This document shows, one piece after another, positions 1 through 8,794 of a DNA stretch of 46,493 bases. The first letter of the stretch is position 1. The number at the start of each line of letters is the position of its first letter. The notes under the pieces were generated by a model. The model was not told where the DNA came from. It ran no database searches and saw only the letters and a program-made list of their open reading frames with translations. The DNA comes from Chloroflexota bacterium. GTDB taxonomy: Bacteria; Chloroflexota; Dormibacteria; CF-121. The stretch spans positions 1 to 46,493 of the forward strand of contig VBDZ01000018.1 in assembly GCA_005881215.1 (NCBI GenBank), in the 5' to 3' direction. The translations under genes were made by a program, and so were the position numbers.

Positions 1-858
1 CGGCTCCTCCGGGATGCCCCACCAGTCATACGTGTCGCAGCCGAGTGCCCGAAAATCGAGCATCGCCTGCCAGTGCAGCAGATAGTTGGGCATCAGCTCG
101 CGCTTGCGCTCGGTGGAGCCCCCGAACAGGTAGTAGGCCGTCTTGCCGAAGCGAAAGACCATGATGCCGGCCAGCACATCACCCTCGTGCTCCGCCAGGT
201 AGAGCCGGACCTCGTCGCGCCTGCCGAACAGGTCGAGGGCGGTTTGGTAATAGGCGGCACCCGGCAGGTGAATCCCCTGCCGTTTCGCCGTCTCGCCGGC
301 GAGGCGGGCGAATATTGTCACATCTCTTGAACCGGAGACCTTAACGCCCTTGCGCTCGGCCAGGTTCAAGTTGTAGCGCGTCTTCGGTTTGAAGCTGGCT
401 TTCAACGCCTCAGGGTCGAGGTCGATATTCAGGAGCTGGGTGGCCAGCGGTTGCACGGGCTTCCCCTGGACAAACGAGCGGCCCTCGAAGAAGGCCGGCC
501 ACTCATCCCCCACCCGGGCGTTGGGTTCAACCCGGATGATGATGCCGCCCCCGGACCGCGCCCGCCGCTCGAGCGCGTCGAGCACCTGCATGCGGGCGGC
601 TTCGGCGACGGCCGGTCCGCGGGGAATGTAGTAGACGGCGCCGCCGGGGAACAGGGTCGCCGTCCGCTGCAGCGAACAGAGCCCGTGACGCCCATCCCCA
701 ACCAGCAGCCGCTCGACGCTCCAACCGAAGCGCGCTTGCAGTTCGCCCCAGTTCCAACTCTGCAGCAAATTTCCCTCCGGCTGATCGAGCAGGAGGCGGT
801 CCCACGCGTCGGCACCCAGCGCATGCCCGTGGGTAACGGTCGTCGCGACGTCAGACAA
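1..858 (-). CDS. FemAB-like peptidoglycan bridge aminoacyltransferase (C-terminus cut by window edge)
   Basis: The reading frame runs leftward off the window, so only the first 286 codons are visible. FemAB/FemX enzymes transfer amino acids from aminoacyl-tRNA to the lipid II stem peptide to build cross-bridges; this is family knowledge. Visible signs are an N-terminal half with WNWGELQARFGW and YIPRGP, and a second GNAT-like half with the pattern LAGIMVF, YLFGGST, PNYLLHWQAM and CDTYDWWGIPEEP, closely parallel to the neighbouring paralogue. The only in-frame start near the expected N-terminus is TTG at 858, which overlaps the TGA of the upstream gene by 8 bases, so the pair is probably translationally coupled. 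The exact amino acid substrate cannot be read from sequence. Confidence 0.85.
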   Translation of the reverse strand, partial: MSDVATTVTHGHALGADAWDRLLLDQPEGNLLQSWNWGELQARFGWSVERLLVGDGRHGLCSLQRTATLFPGGAVYYIPRGPAVAEAARMQVLDALERRARSGGGIIIRVEPNARVGDEWPAFFEGRSFVQGKPVQPLATQLLNIDLDPEALKASFKPKTRYNLNLAERKGVKVSGSRDVTIFARLAGETAKRQGIHLPGAAYYQTALDLFGRRDEVRLYLAEHEGDVLAGIMVFRFGKTAYYLFGGSTERKRELMPNYLLHWQAMLDFRALGCDTYDWWGIPEEP

Positions 859-1870
859 ACTCAGGTTGGCCCGCGCGCGCGAATCGTTCCGCCAGGCGGA
901 TGGTCAGCGCGGCCGCACGATTCACCGGCAGGTCGTAGAGCCCGATGAAGCGAACCATCTGGCCGTTGAAGCGGGACTTGAAGACGTAGTAGCCGTAGCC
1001 CCGCTGCCCCGGCTGCGGATCGAGCGGCACGCCCCACATGTCGTAGGTGGTGCACCCGCGCCGCTGGGCATCCTCGATGGCGCGCCAGTGCAGCAGGTAG
1101 CCGGGCTTCAGGTCCTTCGCCTCCGACCGGGTCCCGCCGTAGAGGTAGATCAGCCTCGAGCCGAAAAACAGCATCACCGCCCCGGCCAGGACGCGATCCT
1201 GATGGCGTGCAAGGTAGACGGCCGCCTGACCGCGCTCACGAAAAAGGGTCAGCAGATCCTGGTAATACGCGCGGCTGCGAATGGTGAAGCGTTCGCGAGC
1301 GGCGGTTTCCTCGAGCAACTCGTAGAAGGTATCCATCGCCGCCGACGCCTCCGACGCCTCCACGGTCAGCCCCTGCCGCGCGCCGGCGCGGATGTTGCGA
1401 CGGGTCGACTCCTTGAGTCGCATCAACGCCTGGTCTCCGCCGCTGATGTCGACCAGCATGGTGGCTTGGTGCTGGATCGGGTGGCGGCTCCGGTGGGCGC
1501 CGGATTCGGTCAACAGTGCACGGTCGGCGTCAGTGGTCCACTCGGGATCGACTTTGAGGATGGCACCGCCCTCGGACGCCAGCCGTTCGCGCAGCGCCTG
1601 CCAGAAGCTGGGCCACTGATCGAGGCGGCTGTCAAGCACCGGCCCGCGCGGGGCGTAGTTGAGGGCCAGCCCGCCGGGAAGCCCGCGGCGCAACACCGAG
1701 GCGGCGGCGATCGGGCGGCCGCTTTCGATCCAGAAGTAACGGTTGACCCGCCAGCCGTAGCGGGATTTCAGGCTGCCCCATGCCCAGGCCTGCAACAGCG
1801 AGCCGTCGCGCGCCCGGGAGACGAAGGCGTCCCAGGCGGACGCGTCCTCGCAGGCGGTTAATTCGGGCAT
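851..1870 (-). CDS. FemAB-like peptidoglycan bridge aminoacyltransferase, 339 aa
   Basis: A complete member of the FemABX family (lipid II:amino acid transferase, GNAT fold, cytoplasmic face of the membrane). The N-terminal half has SLLQAWAWGSLKSRYGW and NYAPRGPVLD. A basic central segment around residues 160-175 (STRRNIRAGARQGL) is typical of the family. The C-terminal half has VLAGAVMLFFGSRLIYLYGG, GYLLHWRAIEDA and CTTYDMWGVPLDP. The ATG at 1870 gives the usual family length. It is the first gene of a two-gene minus-strand unit with a paralogue overlapping its stop by 8 bases. Two tandem copies suggest sequential addition of two bridge residues, as for FemA and FemB, but this is inference. 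It is divergent from the DUF4388 gene at 1991. Confidence 0.88.
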   Translation of the reverse strand: MPELTACEDASAWDAFVSRARDGSLLQAWAWGSLKSRYGWRVNRYFWIESGRPIAAASVLRRGLPGGLALNYAPRGPVLDSRLDQWPSFWQALRERLASEGGAILKVDPEWTTDADRALLTESGAHRSRHPIQHQATMLVDISGGDQALMRLKESTRRNIRAGARQGLTVEASEASAAMDTFYELLEETAARERFTIRSRAYYQDLLTLFRERGQAAVYLARHQDRVLAGAVMLFFGSRLIYLYGGTRSEAKDLKPGYLLHWRAIEDAQRRGCTTYDMWGVPLDPQPGQRGYGYYVFKSRFNGQMVRFIGLYDLPVNRAAALTIRLAERFARAGQPEFV

Positions 1871-1947
1871 GCGCCATCAGCTTAGCGGCAACTCGGCCGG
1901 GCGCCGCCACGCAGAGTCTTGACAGGTGGGGTATCGTATTTGGCCTG

Positions 1948-1956
1948 TGCTAGCAT
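1948..1956 (+). promoter_or_regulatory. Extended -10 promoter for the DUF4388 gene
   Basis: TGC followed by TAGCAT forms an extended -10 element. The same context (CTGTGCTAG) recurs at 10972-10980 ahead of the K+ channel gene. Transcription would start near 1963, giving a leader of about 28 bases containing a GGGAGG ribosome site. A TTGACA at 1919-1924 lies 26 bases upstream, too far to be the matching -35. Confidence 0.45.
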
Positions 1957-1990
1957 TGGATCGAAATCTCGGGGCGGTGGGAGGCGTTTT

Positions 1991-3466
1991 GTGAGTTCCA
2001 TCGAGCAGGCGCCGAGGCTTCTCGACTACAAGGGATCACTCGACCAAACCCCCCTGCTATCTCTCTTGCAGTCGATGCAGGCCCAGCGCGCGACGGGGAC
2101 CCTTCAGGTGCGAAACGGCGGCGAGGCCTTCTCGCTGTTTTTTCTGTTTGGCCACCTGTTTCACGCTTATGGGGACGGCAGCCAGGGTGAGGAGGCGGTC
2201 TTCGAGCCACTGGCCTGGCGGCAGGGCGACTATACGTTCGATCCCAAATCCAAGCTACCGACCGAGGAGACGATCACCGCGCCCACCGCGGACATCCTGG
2301 CGGAGGCGAAGCGACGTGGCGTGCCTGGGGCCGATAACGGCCCGGTGGCGCCGACTCGGGCCGCGCCCGCCCCGACCGTTCCAGCCGCTCCGGCTACCAG
2401 TCCCCAGGTCAGTGAGCGTCCGGTCGTGAGTCAACAGCCCGCCGCGGCGCCGCAGCCGCCGGCCGAGGACGCCCCGCCACCGACCGAGCTCTATCCGCTG
2501 CCGGTGGGCAAGCTCGTGTACGAATCGCTCAAGACGGCCTTCGTCGACTTCCCGAAACTGTTGCGCTCGCTGAGCGCGGACCGCCTGACCGGCTACCTGC
2601 GCCTGACCGGCCAGGCCTCGCGGGGCATGATCCTTTTCTACCAGGGGAGCCTGATCGAGAGCTTCTACGACGGCGGTGCGGTCGTCTCCACCGGACGGAC
2701 CGCCTTCTCGCTCTTCAAGAACGACGTCGACCGCGGCGAGGGCAGCATGGACGTGATCGAGCTCTCGGCAGAAGTGGTGACCGCGATCTACCAGCTGCTG
2801 ACCGCGCCGACCATCCTGCAAGGCCTGCTGGCCCGCTTCGTCGATGTCCGCGCCCTGCTGCAGTATCTCCAGGAGGAAAAGATCCACGGCAGCCTGCTGG
2901 TCCGGGCGCCGGACGAGATGGGCATCGTGCTGCTGCGCGACGGCCAGCTGCTGGGCGCCTTTACCCGTGGACAGCCGCAGCTGGTCCAGGACCCCGAGAT
3001 CGTGACCCGGCTGTGCGCGGATTCGAAGACCCGGATCGAGGTGAAGGCGGTCGCTGACCTGGAAGAGCCCGCCTCGGTCAGCCTCGAGGAGATGCTGGCG
3101 ATGACGCCCTCGGTACCGGCGGCGGTCTACCGACCCGCACCGGCCGCCGCCCCGGCGGCCTCGGCACCTGCCGCCAGCGCGCCCCGGGCGCAGAGCTTCC
3201 AGCCGGCGGCCCCGCCGCCTGCCGCCAGCGCGGAGCCGGACATCGATTGGCCGTCATTGATGAGCCAGCTGAACCAGATGGCTGACAACGCATTGCAGAA
3301 CCGGTCGAAGAAGGTCAAAGAGATGCTGGGCTCAACCGAGCACAACCTCGACGCGCTCGACCGGACGATCGATCGCATCTCGCAGACCTCGATCATGTTC
3401 GTCGATCCAGCTCGCCTCACGAACCTGGCGAACGAGATGCGCCAGCTGGTGGAAGACCAGAGGTAG
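1991..3466 (+). CDS. Protein with three DUF4388/PATAN-like units and C-terminal coiled coil, 491 aa
   Basis: The start is set at GTG 1991 because GGGAGG lies at 1979-1984, six bases upstream; a TTG further upstream at 1919 has no such site. Residues about 10-105 match the DUF4388 (PATAN) pattern: GSLDQTPLLSLLQSMQAQ, TGTLQVRN, FFLFGHLFHAYGDG, then a region rich in acidic residues. After an Ala/Pro-rich linker the same layout recurs twice: LLRSLSADRLTGYLRL with ILFYQGSLIESFYDGG, and LLQYLQEEKIHGSLLV with VLLRDGQLLGAFTRG. Another Ala/Pro linker leads to a helical C-terminus (LMSQLNQMADNALQNRSKK onward). Family members are often linked to response regulators or motility and cytoskeletal proteins, but the role here is unknown. 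The protein appears soluble; no signal peptide or membrane segment is seen. Confidence 0.8.
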   Translation: MSSIEQAPRLLDYKGSLDQTPLLSLLQSMQAQRATGTLQVRNGGEAFSLFFLFGHLFHAYGDGSQGEEAVFEPLAWRQGDYTFDPKSKLPTEETITAPTADILAEAKRRGVPGADNGPVAPTRAAPAPTVPAAPATSPQVSERPVVSQQPAAAPQPPAEDAPPPTELYPLPVGKLVYESLKTAFVDFPKLLRSLSADRLTGYLRLTGQASRGMILFYQGSLIESFYDGGAVVSTGRTAFSLFKNDVDRGEGSMDVIELSAEVVTAIYQLLTAPTILQGLLARFVDVRALLQYLQEEKIHGSLLVRAPDEMGIVLLRDGQLLGAFTRGQPQLVQDPEIVTRLCADSKTRIEVKAVADLEEPASVSLEEMLAMTPSVPAAVYRPAPAAAPAASAPAASAPRAQSFQPAAPPPAASAEPDIDWPSLMSQLNQMADNALQNRSKKVKEMLGSTEHNLDALDRTIDRISQTSIMFVDPARLTNLANEMRQLVEDQR

Positions 3467-3517
3467 ACCTTTGCCGCGGGACGTTGGCCCGGTCCGGCTC
3501 GGTAACCTTCTAATCGG

Positions 3518-5212
3518 ATGCGGCGCGGGCTGGTTCTCATGGCGGCGACGCTCGCTCCCCTGCTGAGCGCCTGTGCCCTCAATCCGCCGCGGATCGTCAG
3601 TATCGCGCCAACCCGTGAGGCAGCCGACGTGCCTACCAACCAGAGCATCAGCATCAGCTTCGACCGGCCGATGAACCACGATTCCGTCGAGCGACGGTTC
3701 CAGCTCTCGCCGACCTTGAGCGGCTGCAGCACCTCGAAGACTTGTCGCTACGCCTGGACCGGCAACACACTGGTCTACATTCACACCCATGTGAACTTTG
3801 CCCTCTCCACCCAGTACACCGTCTCGATGCACGCCGGCTACGCCGACGCGAGTGGCCAGCAGAACACGCTCGACCACGTCTGGCACTTCACCACCGAACG
3901 CCCACCGACGCTGACCTCCGTCGACCCCTCGGACAACGCGAGCGCCGTCGCCACCGACCGCAACATCGTCCTCAGCTTCAGTCGCCCGATGCGTGCCGAT
4001 ACGATGCAGGCGGCCGTCCAGCTCAGCCCCGACACCCCCTTCCTGATGCGGAGCCGCCCGGGCGGCGACGGCTCCCAATTCGAGATCATTCCGACGTCAC
4101 TGCTGCAACCCAACCAGAGCTACACGCTATCGGTGGATCGACCGCTCGATGTCCATGACAACGCGATCTTCGGTCGGGTGCAGACCCGGTTTCGCACCGG
4201 GCAGCTGTCGGTGACACGAAAAATCGGCTACCTGGTCGGCCAGCGCGGCCAGCCCGCCTTCGCGGTCGGCATCGTGGATCCGCACCCTGACCCATTCCTC
4301 GGCAGGGCGACCCCGAAGATCATCTACAGCCTCAGTACCCAGAGTCAGCTGACCGACGGCATCCTGGCCTTCGACTGGTCACCGGACGGCCAGCGGCTGG
4401 CCGCGGTGCAGGCGCCGCAGAACTCGGACGCCGGGCCCATCCAGATCGTGGACCTGGCGACCGGCACGGCGATCCGTCCCGGGATCAACGGGTCCGAGGT
4501 CTACTGGTCGGCGGATGGCACGATCGTCTATTTGAGCAGCGGCACCATCCGGCGCTTTCAGCCCGCCAGCTTGCAGGATGGCGCCCTGACCGATCCCGCC
4601 GACGGGCGCGTGGTCGGCCCGCTGGCATTGAGCCCGGATGGTAAGTCGATCGCCTACAGCACCATCGACACGCAGGCCTCAACCCGCCTGTGGATCATGA
4701 ACCTGGACTTGCGCACCCGCTACCGCCCGATCGGCCTCGATGATCCCGCCGATCATCCGGCCTGGTCGCCGAATGGCACCAAGCTCGCCTTCCGCCGGGT
4801 CACCGGCGCGGGAGCGCAGCTCTGGGTGTACGACCTTTCGGCCACCGGCGCCAGCGCCTACCGCCGCGGCGGTTCATTGGACATCACCGGCGCCGCCTGG
4901 TTGAACGACAACAGCACCCTGATCGCGGCCACCGGCAGCGGCAACGACGCCGCGCTGTATCGGGTCAACATCTTCACCGCCGGCGAAGCCGGTGGGGTCG
5001 TCAAGGTCACCGGGACAAAGGATGCGCCGAACGGCTCGGCGCCGAGCACGCCGGCCTATGACCGGCGAATCGCCTTCGTGGCGCGCTTCGATGACCTGCC
5101 CCAGATCGGGGTGATGAACGGCGATGGCTCCCGCCCGCAGGAGCTCACGATCTGGGAAGCTGACTTCCCCTACACCGGGTCAGCGCCGAATTGGTCGCCC
5201 GCGGCGCCGTGA
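3518..5212 (+). CDS. Surface lipoprotein with two SbsA Ig-like domains and a TolB/PD40-type beta-propeller, 564 aa
   Basis: The N-terminus is a lipoprotein signal with lipobox LSAC, so Cys19 is the probable lipidated residue. Residues about 24-125 and 127-235 are two Big_5 (SbsA Ig-like) domains, each with the hallmark of PTREAADVPTNQSISISFDRPM or DPSDNASAVATDRNIVLSFSRPM. From about 240 to the end come propeller blades with repeated SPDG or SPNG motifs: FDWSPDGQRLAAV, LALSPDGKSIAYS, PAWSPNGTKLAFRR. Such proteins sit on the cell surface and are thought to bind ligands or partner proteins; no catalytic residues are evident. The ATG at 3518 lies 51 bases after the preceding stop and has no obvious ribosome site. 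It converges on the MFS gene. Confidence 0.82.
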   Translation: MRRGLVLMAATLAPLLSACALNPPRIVSIAPTREAADVPTNQSISISFDRPMNHDSVERRFQLSPTLSGCSTSKTCRYAWTGNTLVYIHTHVNFALSTQYTVSMHAGYADASGQQNTLDHVWHFTTERPPTLTSVDPSDNASAVATDRNIVLSFSRPMRADTMQAAVQLSPDTPFLMRSRPGGDGSQFEIIPTSLLQPNQSYTLSVDRPLDVHDNAIFGRVQTRFRTGQLSVTRKIGYLVGQRGQPAFAVGIVDPHPDPFLGRATPKIIYSLSTQSQLTDGILAFDWSPDGQRLAAVQAPQNSDAGPIQIVDLATGTAIRPGINGSEVYWSADGTIVYLSSGTIRRFQPASLQDGALTDPADGRVVGPLALSPDGKSIAYSTIDTQASTRLWIMNLDLRTRYRPIGLDDPADHPAWSPNGTKLAFRRVTGAGAQLWVYDLSATGASAYRRGGSLDITGAAWLNDNSTLIAATGSGNDAALYRVNIFTAGEAGGVVKVTGTKDAPNGSAPSTPAYDRRIAFVARFDDLPQIGVMNGDGSRPQELTIWEADFPYTGSAPNWSPAAP

Positions 5213-5230
5213 ACGCCCGGGCTCGGACCG

Positions 5231-6514
5231 CTATGCCGCCCTTGGCAGCGCCTCGTCGACCTCAACCTGGGTCGGCCTGAGGTAATTCGCGTGAAAGTAG
5301 GCCCGGACCGCAACCGTCACCAGCATCGCGATCGCCATCAGCACCGCGGATGACCAGAACGGCATGCCGGGTTGGCGGCCGTACATCCAGCCGCCGATCG
5401 GGTAGGCGACGACGACGACCGCACCGGTGACCAGCGCGAAAAGGCCGTAGCCTTTGGCCATGGCGTGGTCGGGCAACACCTCCCCGATCACCGCCGTCAT
5501 CACCTGGCGGAACGACCAGAAGGCCCCCCGGAGGAAGAAGGCCACGCCGAGGAGCGGCAGAGCCATCGAGGCGAGGAGCAAGATCGCGGAGACCACGTAG
5601 GCCGCCTCGAAACCGAGCACGATCACCACGCTGCCCAGGCTCCGCCGCAGCCGGCCCAGGCTGAGCCCGATCAGCACCGATCCCAGGTAGAGGACGCCCA
5701 TCAGGCCTCCGACCCAGAAATTGTCGACGTGCGCCGCCTCCCGGGCATACAGACCGGTAAACGTCCAGGGGATGAAGATGATCAGCGTTACGAGGGAGAA
5801 CAGGACGAGCAGAACCCGAAACGCCGGGTAGCGAAGAAGATCGCGATATCGGATGGACGGTGTGGCAAAAATGGGCGCTTCCTTCGCCGGCAGCGACCAC
5901 AGGCAGACGGCCGCCAGCGCATAGAAGGCGGCCGACATCCAGAAGAGAGCGCGCAGGGACACGAGCTCGGCCAGCCAGCCGGTCAGGAGGTTGGAGCCGA
6001 TCAGTCCGAGCGAATACGCAGAGAGGACCGTGGTCATCACCATCGCGATCCGATCTCTCGGCACCCCCAGCGTCAGGTAAAGGCTGATCGCCGGCGCGTT
6101 GATCACCGAGGCCTGCATGAAGATCACTCCGACGGCGGTCCAGCCCCAGTCGGGGGCCAGCGCAAAGCAGATCGGAGCTGGAACCGCGATCAACCAGCCG
6201 GCGATGATCGTCTTGTGCAGGTCCCGCCGCTCGGCCAGTCGGGTCCCCGGCAGCATCACGAGGGTGGCGACCAGCATGCCGACTGCCGCCAGAACGCCGA
6301 TCGCGAAGGCGCTGGCGCCTAGCTGGCGCTGGTAGATGGCACCGAACGCGACGAAGGGACCGGCGCCGAGTCCGGACAACCCATGGGCGGCGAACAGCAG
6401 CCAGCCGCCGCGGTCGATCCGGACGCGGGTCTCCGGCCGGTGGCCACCAACCGCGTCCGGCCTGGGGCGGCGGGCTCGGGCTGGCAGCACACCGATATAT
6501 CGCGCCGCCCGCAC
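5231..6514 (-). CDS. Major facilitator superfamily transporter, 427 aa
   Basis: An integral membrane protein with about twelve hydrophobic helices. The first (WLLFAAHGLSGLGAGPFVAFGAIYQRQLG) is followed by the helix 2-3 MFS loop region around GTRLAERRDLHKTIIAG. A central loop near residues 205-230 separates two six-helix halves. Substrate cannot be assigned; a drug or sugar exporter would be possible. The GTG at 6514 is used here, with an in-frame GTG eight codons downstream (6490) as an alternative; neither has a strong ribosome site. The first 35 residues are Arg-rich and may not all be translated. It lies 56 bases downstream of the MMPL gene and might be cotranscribed with it. Confidence 0.82.
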   Translation of the reverse strand: MRAARYIGVLPARARRPRPDAVGGHRPETRVRIDRGGWLLFAAHGLSGLGAGPFVAFGAIYQRQLGASAFAIGVLAAVGMLVATLVMLPGTRLAERRDLHKTIIAGWLIAVPAPICFALAPDWGWTAVGVIFMQASVINAPAISLYLTLGVPRDRIAMVMTTVLSAYSLGLIGSNLLTGWLAELVSLRALFWMSAAFYALAAVCLWSLPAKEAPIFATPSIRYRDLLRYPAFRVLLVLFSLVTLIIFIPWTFTGLYAREAAHVDNFWVGGLMGVLYLGSVLIGLSLGRLRRSLGSVVIVLGFEAAYVVSAILLLASMALPLLGVAFFLRGAFWSFRQVMTAVIGEVLPDHAMAKGYGLFALVTGAVVVVAYPIGGWMYGRQPGMPFWSSAVLMAIAMLVTVAVRAYFHANYLRPTQVEVDEALPRAA

Positions 6515-6570
6515 CGACCCATCGGGCTACCCGGCGACGAACCCGTGAAGGGGGCTTCGCAACCCGCGAA

Positions 6571-8793
6571 TCAGGCCGCGACCGGTTCCTCGAGAGTGAT
6601 TCGACGGTGCAGCCGTGCCAGCCGGCGCGGCGCCCACCAGTTCGCCCGGCCAAGAAGCCGCATGACTGCCGGCACGATCAGCGCCCGAACCAGCGTGGCA
6701 TCCAGCGCGACCGCGATCGTGAGCCCCAGCCCGATGGACTTGATCAGCACCACATCGGCCAGCCCGAAGGCGAGGAAGACCGCCGCCATGATGGCGGCCG
6801 CGCCGGTGATCAGGCGCCCGCTTCGTTCCAGCCCTTCCGCCACGGCCAGCCGGGTGTCCCCGGTGCGGCGGTATTCCTCCTGGATGCGGCTGATCAGGAG
6901 CACCTCGTAGTCCATCGACAGCCCGAAGACGATACAGAACAGCAGCACCGGTACCGACGGATCGAGTGGGGCGGGCGTGAAGTTGAGCAACGAGCTGAGG
7001 TGGCCCTGCTGGAAGATCCAGACCAGCGCACCGAACGACGCGCCGATCGAGATGATGTTCATGATCACCGCCTTCAACGGCAGCACCACCGAGCCGGTCA
7101 GGAGGAAGAGCACCAGGTAGGTCACGAGCATGACGTAGGCGACGGCCAGCGGGATGCGCTGCACGATGAAGTCGGTGAAGTCGATCGAGAAGGCCGCCAC
7201 CAGCATCGAGCTGCCAGTAGGTGGGGGCAGGCTACGCAGCGCGCGGACGATCGCCCGCGCGCCATCGCTTTCGGCCGCCTCCTTGGTGACGGCGGTGAGC
7301 GTGACGATGTTCGGCCCGGTGGTGGTGTGGACGAATTCCTGGAAGCGGGCCGGTTGGGTCGAGACCGGCTCGGTCAGCACCGCCTGGTAACCGGCCCGAC
7401 TCATTGACGAGTCGAGCGTGACGACGCCCTCGACCGCCTCGACGCCGGGAATCTGCTTGATGCGTTGGGTCAGGTCGTAGAGGTTGCCCACTCGGTCCCG
7501 GGTCAGGGGGTGGCCATCCGGGTAGTTGACGACCACGCTGAAATAGGTCTGGCCCTGACCGGGGAACTTCTGTACCAGGTCGTAGCCAACGCGAGACTCC
7601 GCCTTTGGCGGCAGCATACCGACGTCGCCATTGGCGATCTGGATCTGGAAGAAGGGCGATGCCAGCAAGCCGAGGATGGCGAGCACCGGAACCAGCACGA
7701 GGATCGGTCGGCGCATCACGCGCATGGCCAGACCGTGCCAGAGGCCGCGACCGGCGCGTCGGCGCGGCAGTGGCAGACGCAGCCAGTTCACTCGATGGCC
7801 GAGGATCGCGAGCAGCGCGCTGAGGAAGGTCAGCGCGTAGAGCACCGCGATCGCTACCACGAGCGCGCCGGCAGTACCCATCGACGCCAGGAAGGACCCC
7901 TGGAAGAACAGCATGGCGCTCAACCCGATGGCGACGGTGATCCCGGAGAAGGCCACGGCTCGGCCCGAGGTCCGGATGGCGGTGATCAGGGCGGACTCGA
8001 CCGTCTGGCCGCCGGCCAGCTCTTCGCGGAAGCGGTTGACGATGAAGAGCGAGTAGTCGATCGCGACCCCAAGACCGATCAGGGTCACGATGTTGGTGGC
8101 ATAGGTCGAAACGTCGGTAACCCGAGCCAGCAGGCCGACTGCGGCCAGCCCGCCGACGACCGCCAGCCCGCCCACGCCCAGGGGAAGAAGCATGCTGATC
8201 ACGGTGGCGAAGACCAGGAGCAGCAGGGGCACGATGATCAGCAGGGATACGAGCTCCGCCCGCTGCAGGTCGGCGGCCAGGTATTTGTCGAAGTCGTGCC
8301 CGATGGCGACGTTGCCGGTACCGTAAATTCGAAGGTGAACCGAGGTGACCTCGGCGCGCAGCTGGGGATAGTACTGGCGCGCCGTGGCGTAGTCGTCCCT
8401 CAACGATACGACGGCCATCAGGTGGTGCCCGTCGGTCGAGGTCAACGCCTGGGCCAGGTCAGGCTGACCGTCGAACGGCGTCTCGACGCCCTTGACGCGC
8501 GAGTCGCTACGGAGTGGTTGCAGCGCGTTCAGCATCGCCTGTTTGAACGCCGGATCCGTGACCGACATCGCGTCGCTGCCGAAGACCAGGCTGAACGAGG
8601 AACCGGCCCCGCTCTGGGGCAGCTGCTTCTGCATCAAGGTCAGCGCCCGGCCCGACTCGGTGTTGCTGCCGCCGCTGTTCTTCAGCGTCCCACCGTGCCC
8701 GAGCGCGACGATCGACCCAGCGAGCAGCCCCGCGGAGACCGCCAGTACGGCCCAGCGGAACCGATAGACGAAGCGACCCCAAAAGACAAACAT
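6571..8793 (-). CDS. MMPL/RND-family membrane transporter, 740 aa
   Basis: RND-superfamily MMPL proteins export lipids, lipid-linked compounds or drugs using the proton gradient. This one shows the duplicated layout: one N-terminal helix, an extracytoplasmic domain of about 140 residues, five or six helices, a second large loop (around residues 380-510) and another helix block. Signature stretches are GLGVAIDYSLFIVNRFREEL in the first half and FGLSMDYEVLLISRIQEEY in the second. The ATG at 8793 is chosen because GGAGGG lies eight bases upstream; an upstream in-frame start would give an Arg-rich tail overlapping the regulator. Only one base separates it from the stop of the TetR gene, so the two are an operon and the regulator probably controls this pump. 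Confidence 0.9.
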   Translation of the reverse strand: MFVFWGRFVYRFRWAVLAVSAGLLAGSIVALGHGGTLKNSGGSNTESGRALTLMQKQLPQSGAGSSFSLVFGSDAMSVTDPAFKQAMLNALQPLRSDSRVKGVETPFDGQPDLAQALTSTDGHHLMAVVSLRDDYATARQYYPQLRAEVTSVHLRIYGTGNVAIGHDFDKYLAADLQRAELVSLLIIVPLLLLVFATVISMLLPLGVGGLAVVGGLAAVGLLARVTDVSTYATNIVTLIGLGVAIDYSLFIVNRFREELAGGQTVESALITAIRTSGRAVAFSGITVAIGLSAMLFFQGSFLASMGTAGALVVAIAVLYALTFLSALLAILGHRVNWLRLPLPRRRAGRGLWHGLAMRVMRRPILVLVPVLAILGLLASPFFQIQIANGDVGMLPPKAESRVGYDLVQKFPGQGQTYFSVVVNYPDGHPLTRDRVGNLYDLTQRIKQIPGVEAVEGVVTLDSSMSRAGYQAVLTEPVSTQPARFQEFVHTTTGPNIVTLTAVTKEAAESDGARAIVRALRSLPPPTGSSMLVAAFSIDFTDFIVQRIPLAVAYVMLVTYLVLFLLTGSVVLPLKAVIMNIISIGASFGALVWIFQQGHLSSLLNFTPAPLDPSVPVLLFCIVFGLSMDYEVLLISRIQEEYRRTGDTRLAVAEGLERSGRLITGAAAIMAAVFLAFGLADVVLIKSIGLGLTIAVALDATLVRALIVPAVMRLLGRANWWAPRRLARLHRRITLEEPVAA

Positions 8794-8794
8794 C

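Noticed and set aside
1919-1924. TTGACA as a -35 element
   Set aside because: Perfect hexamer, but 26 bases separate it from the best -10 (1951-1956), too far for sigma-70 spacing; no other suitable -10 lies 16-18 bases downstream.
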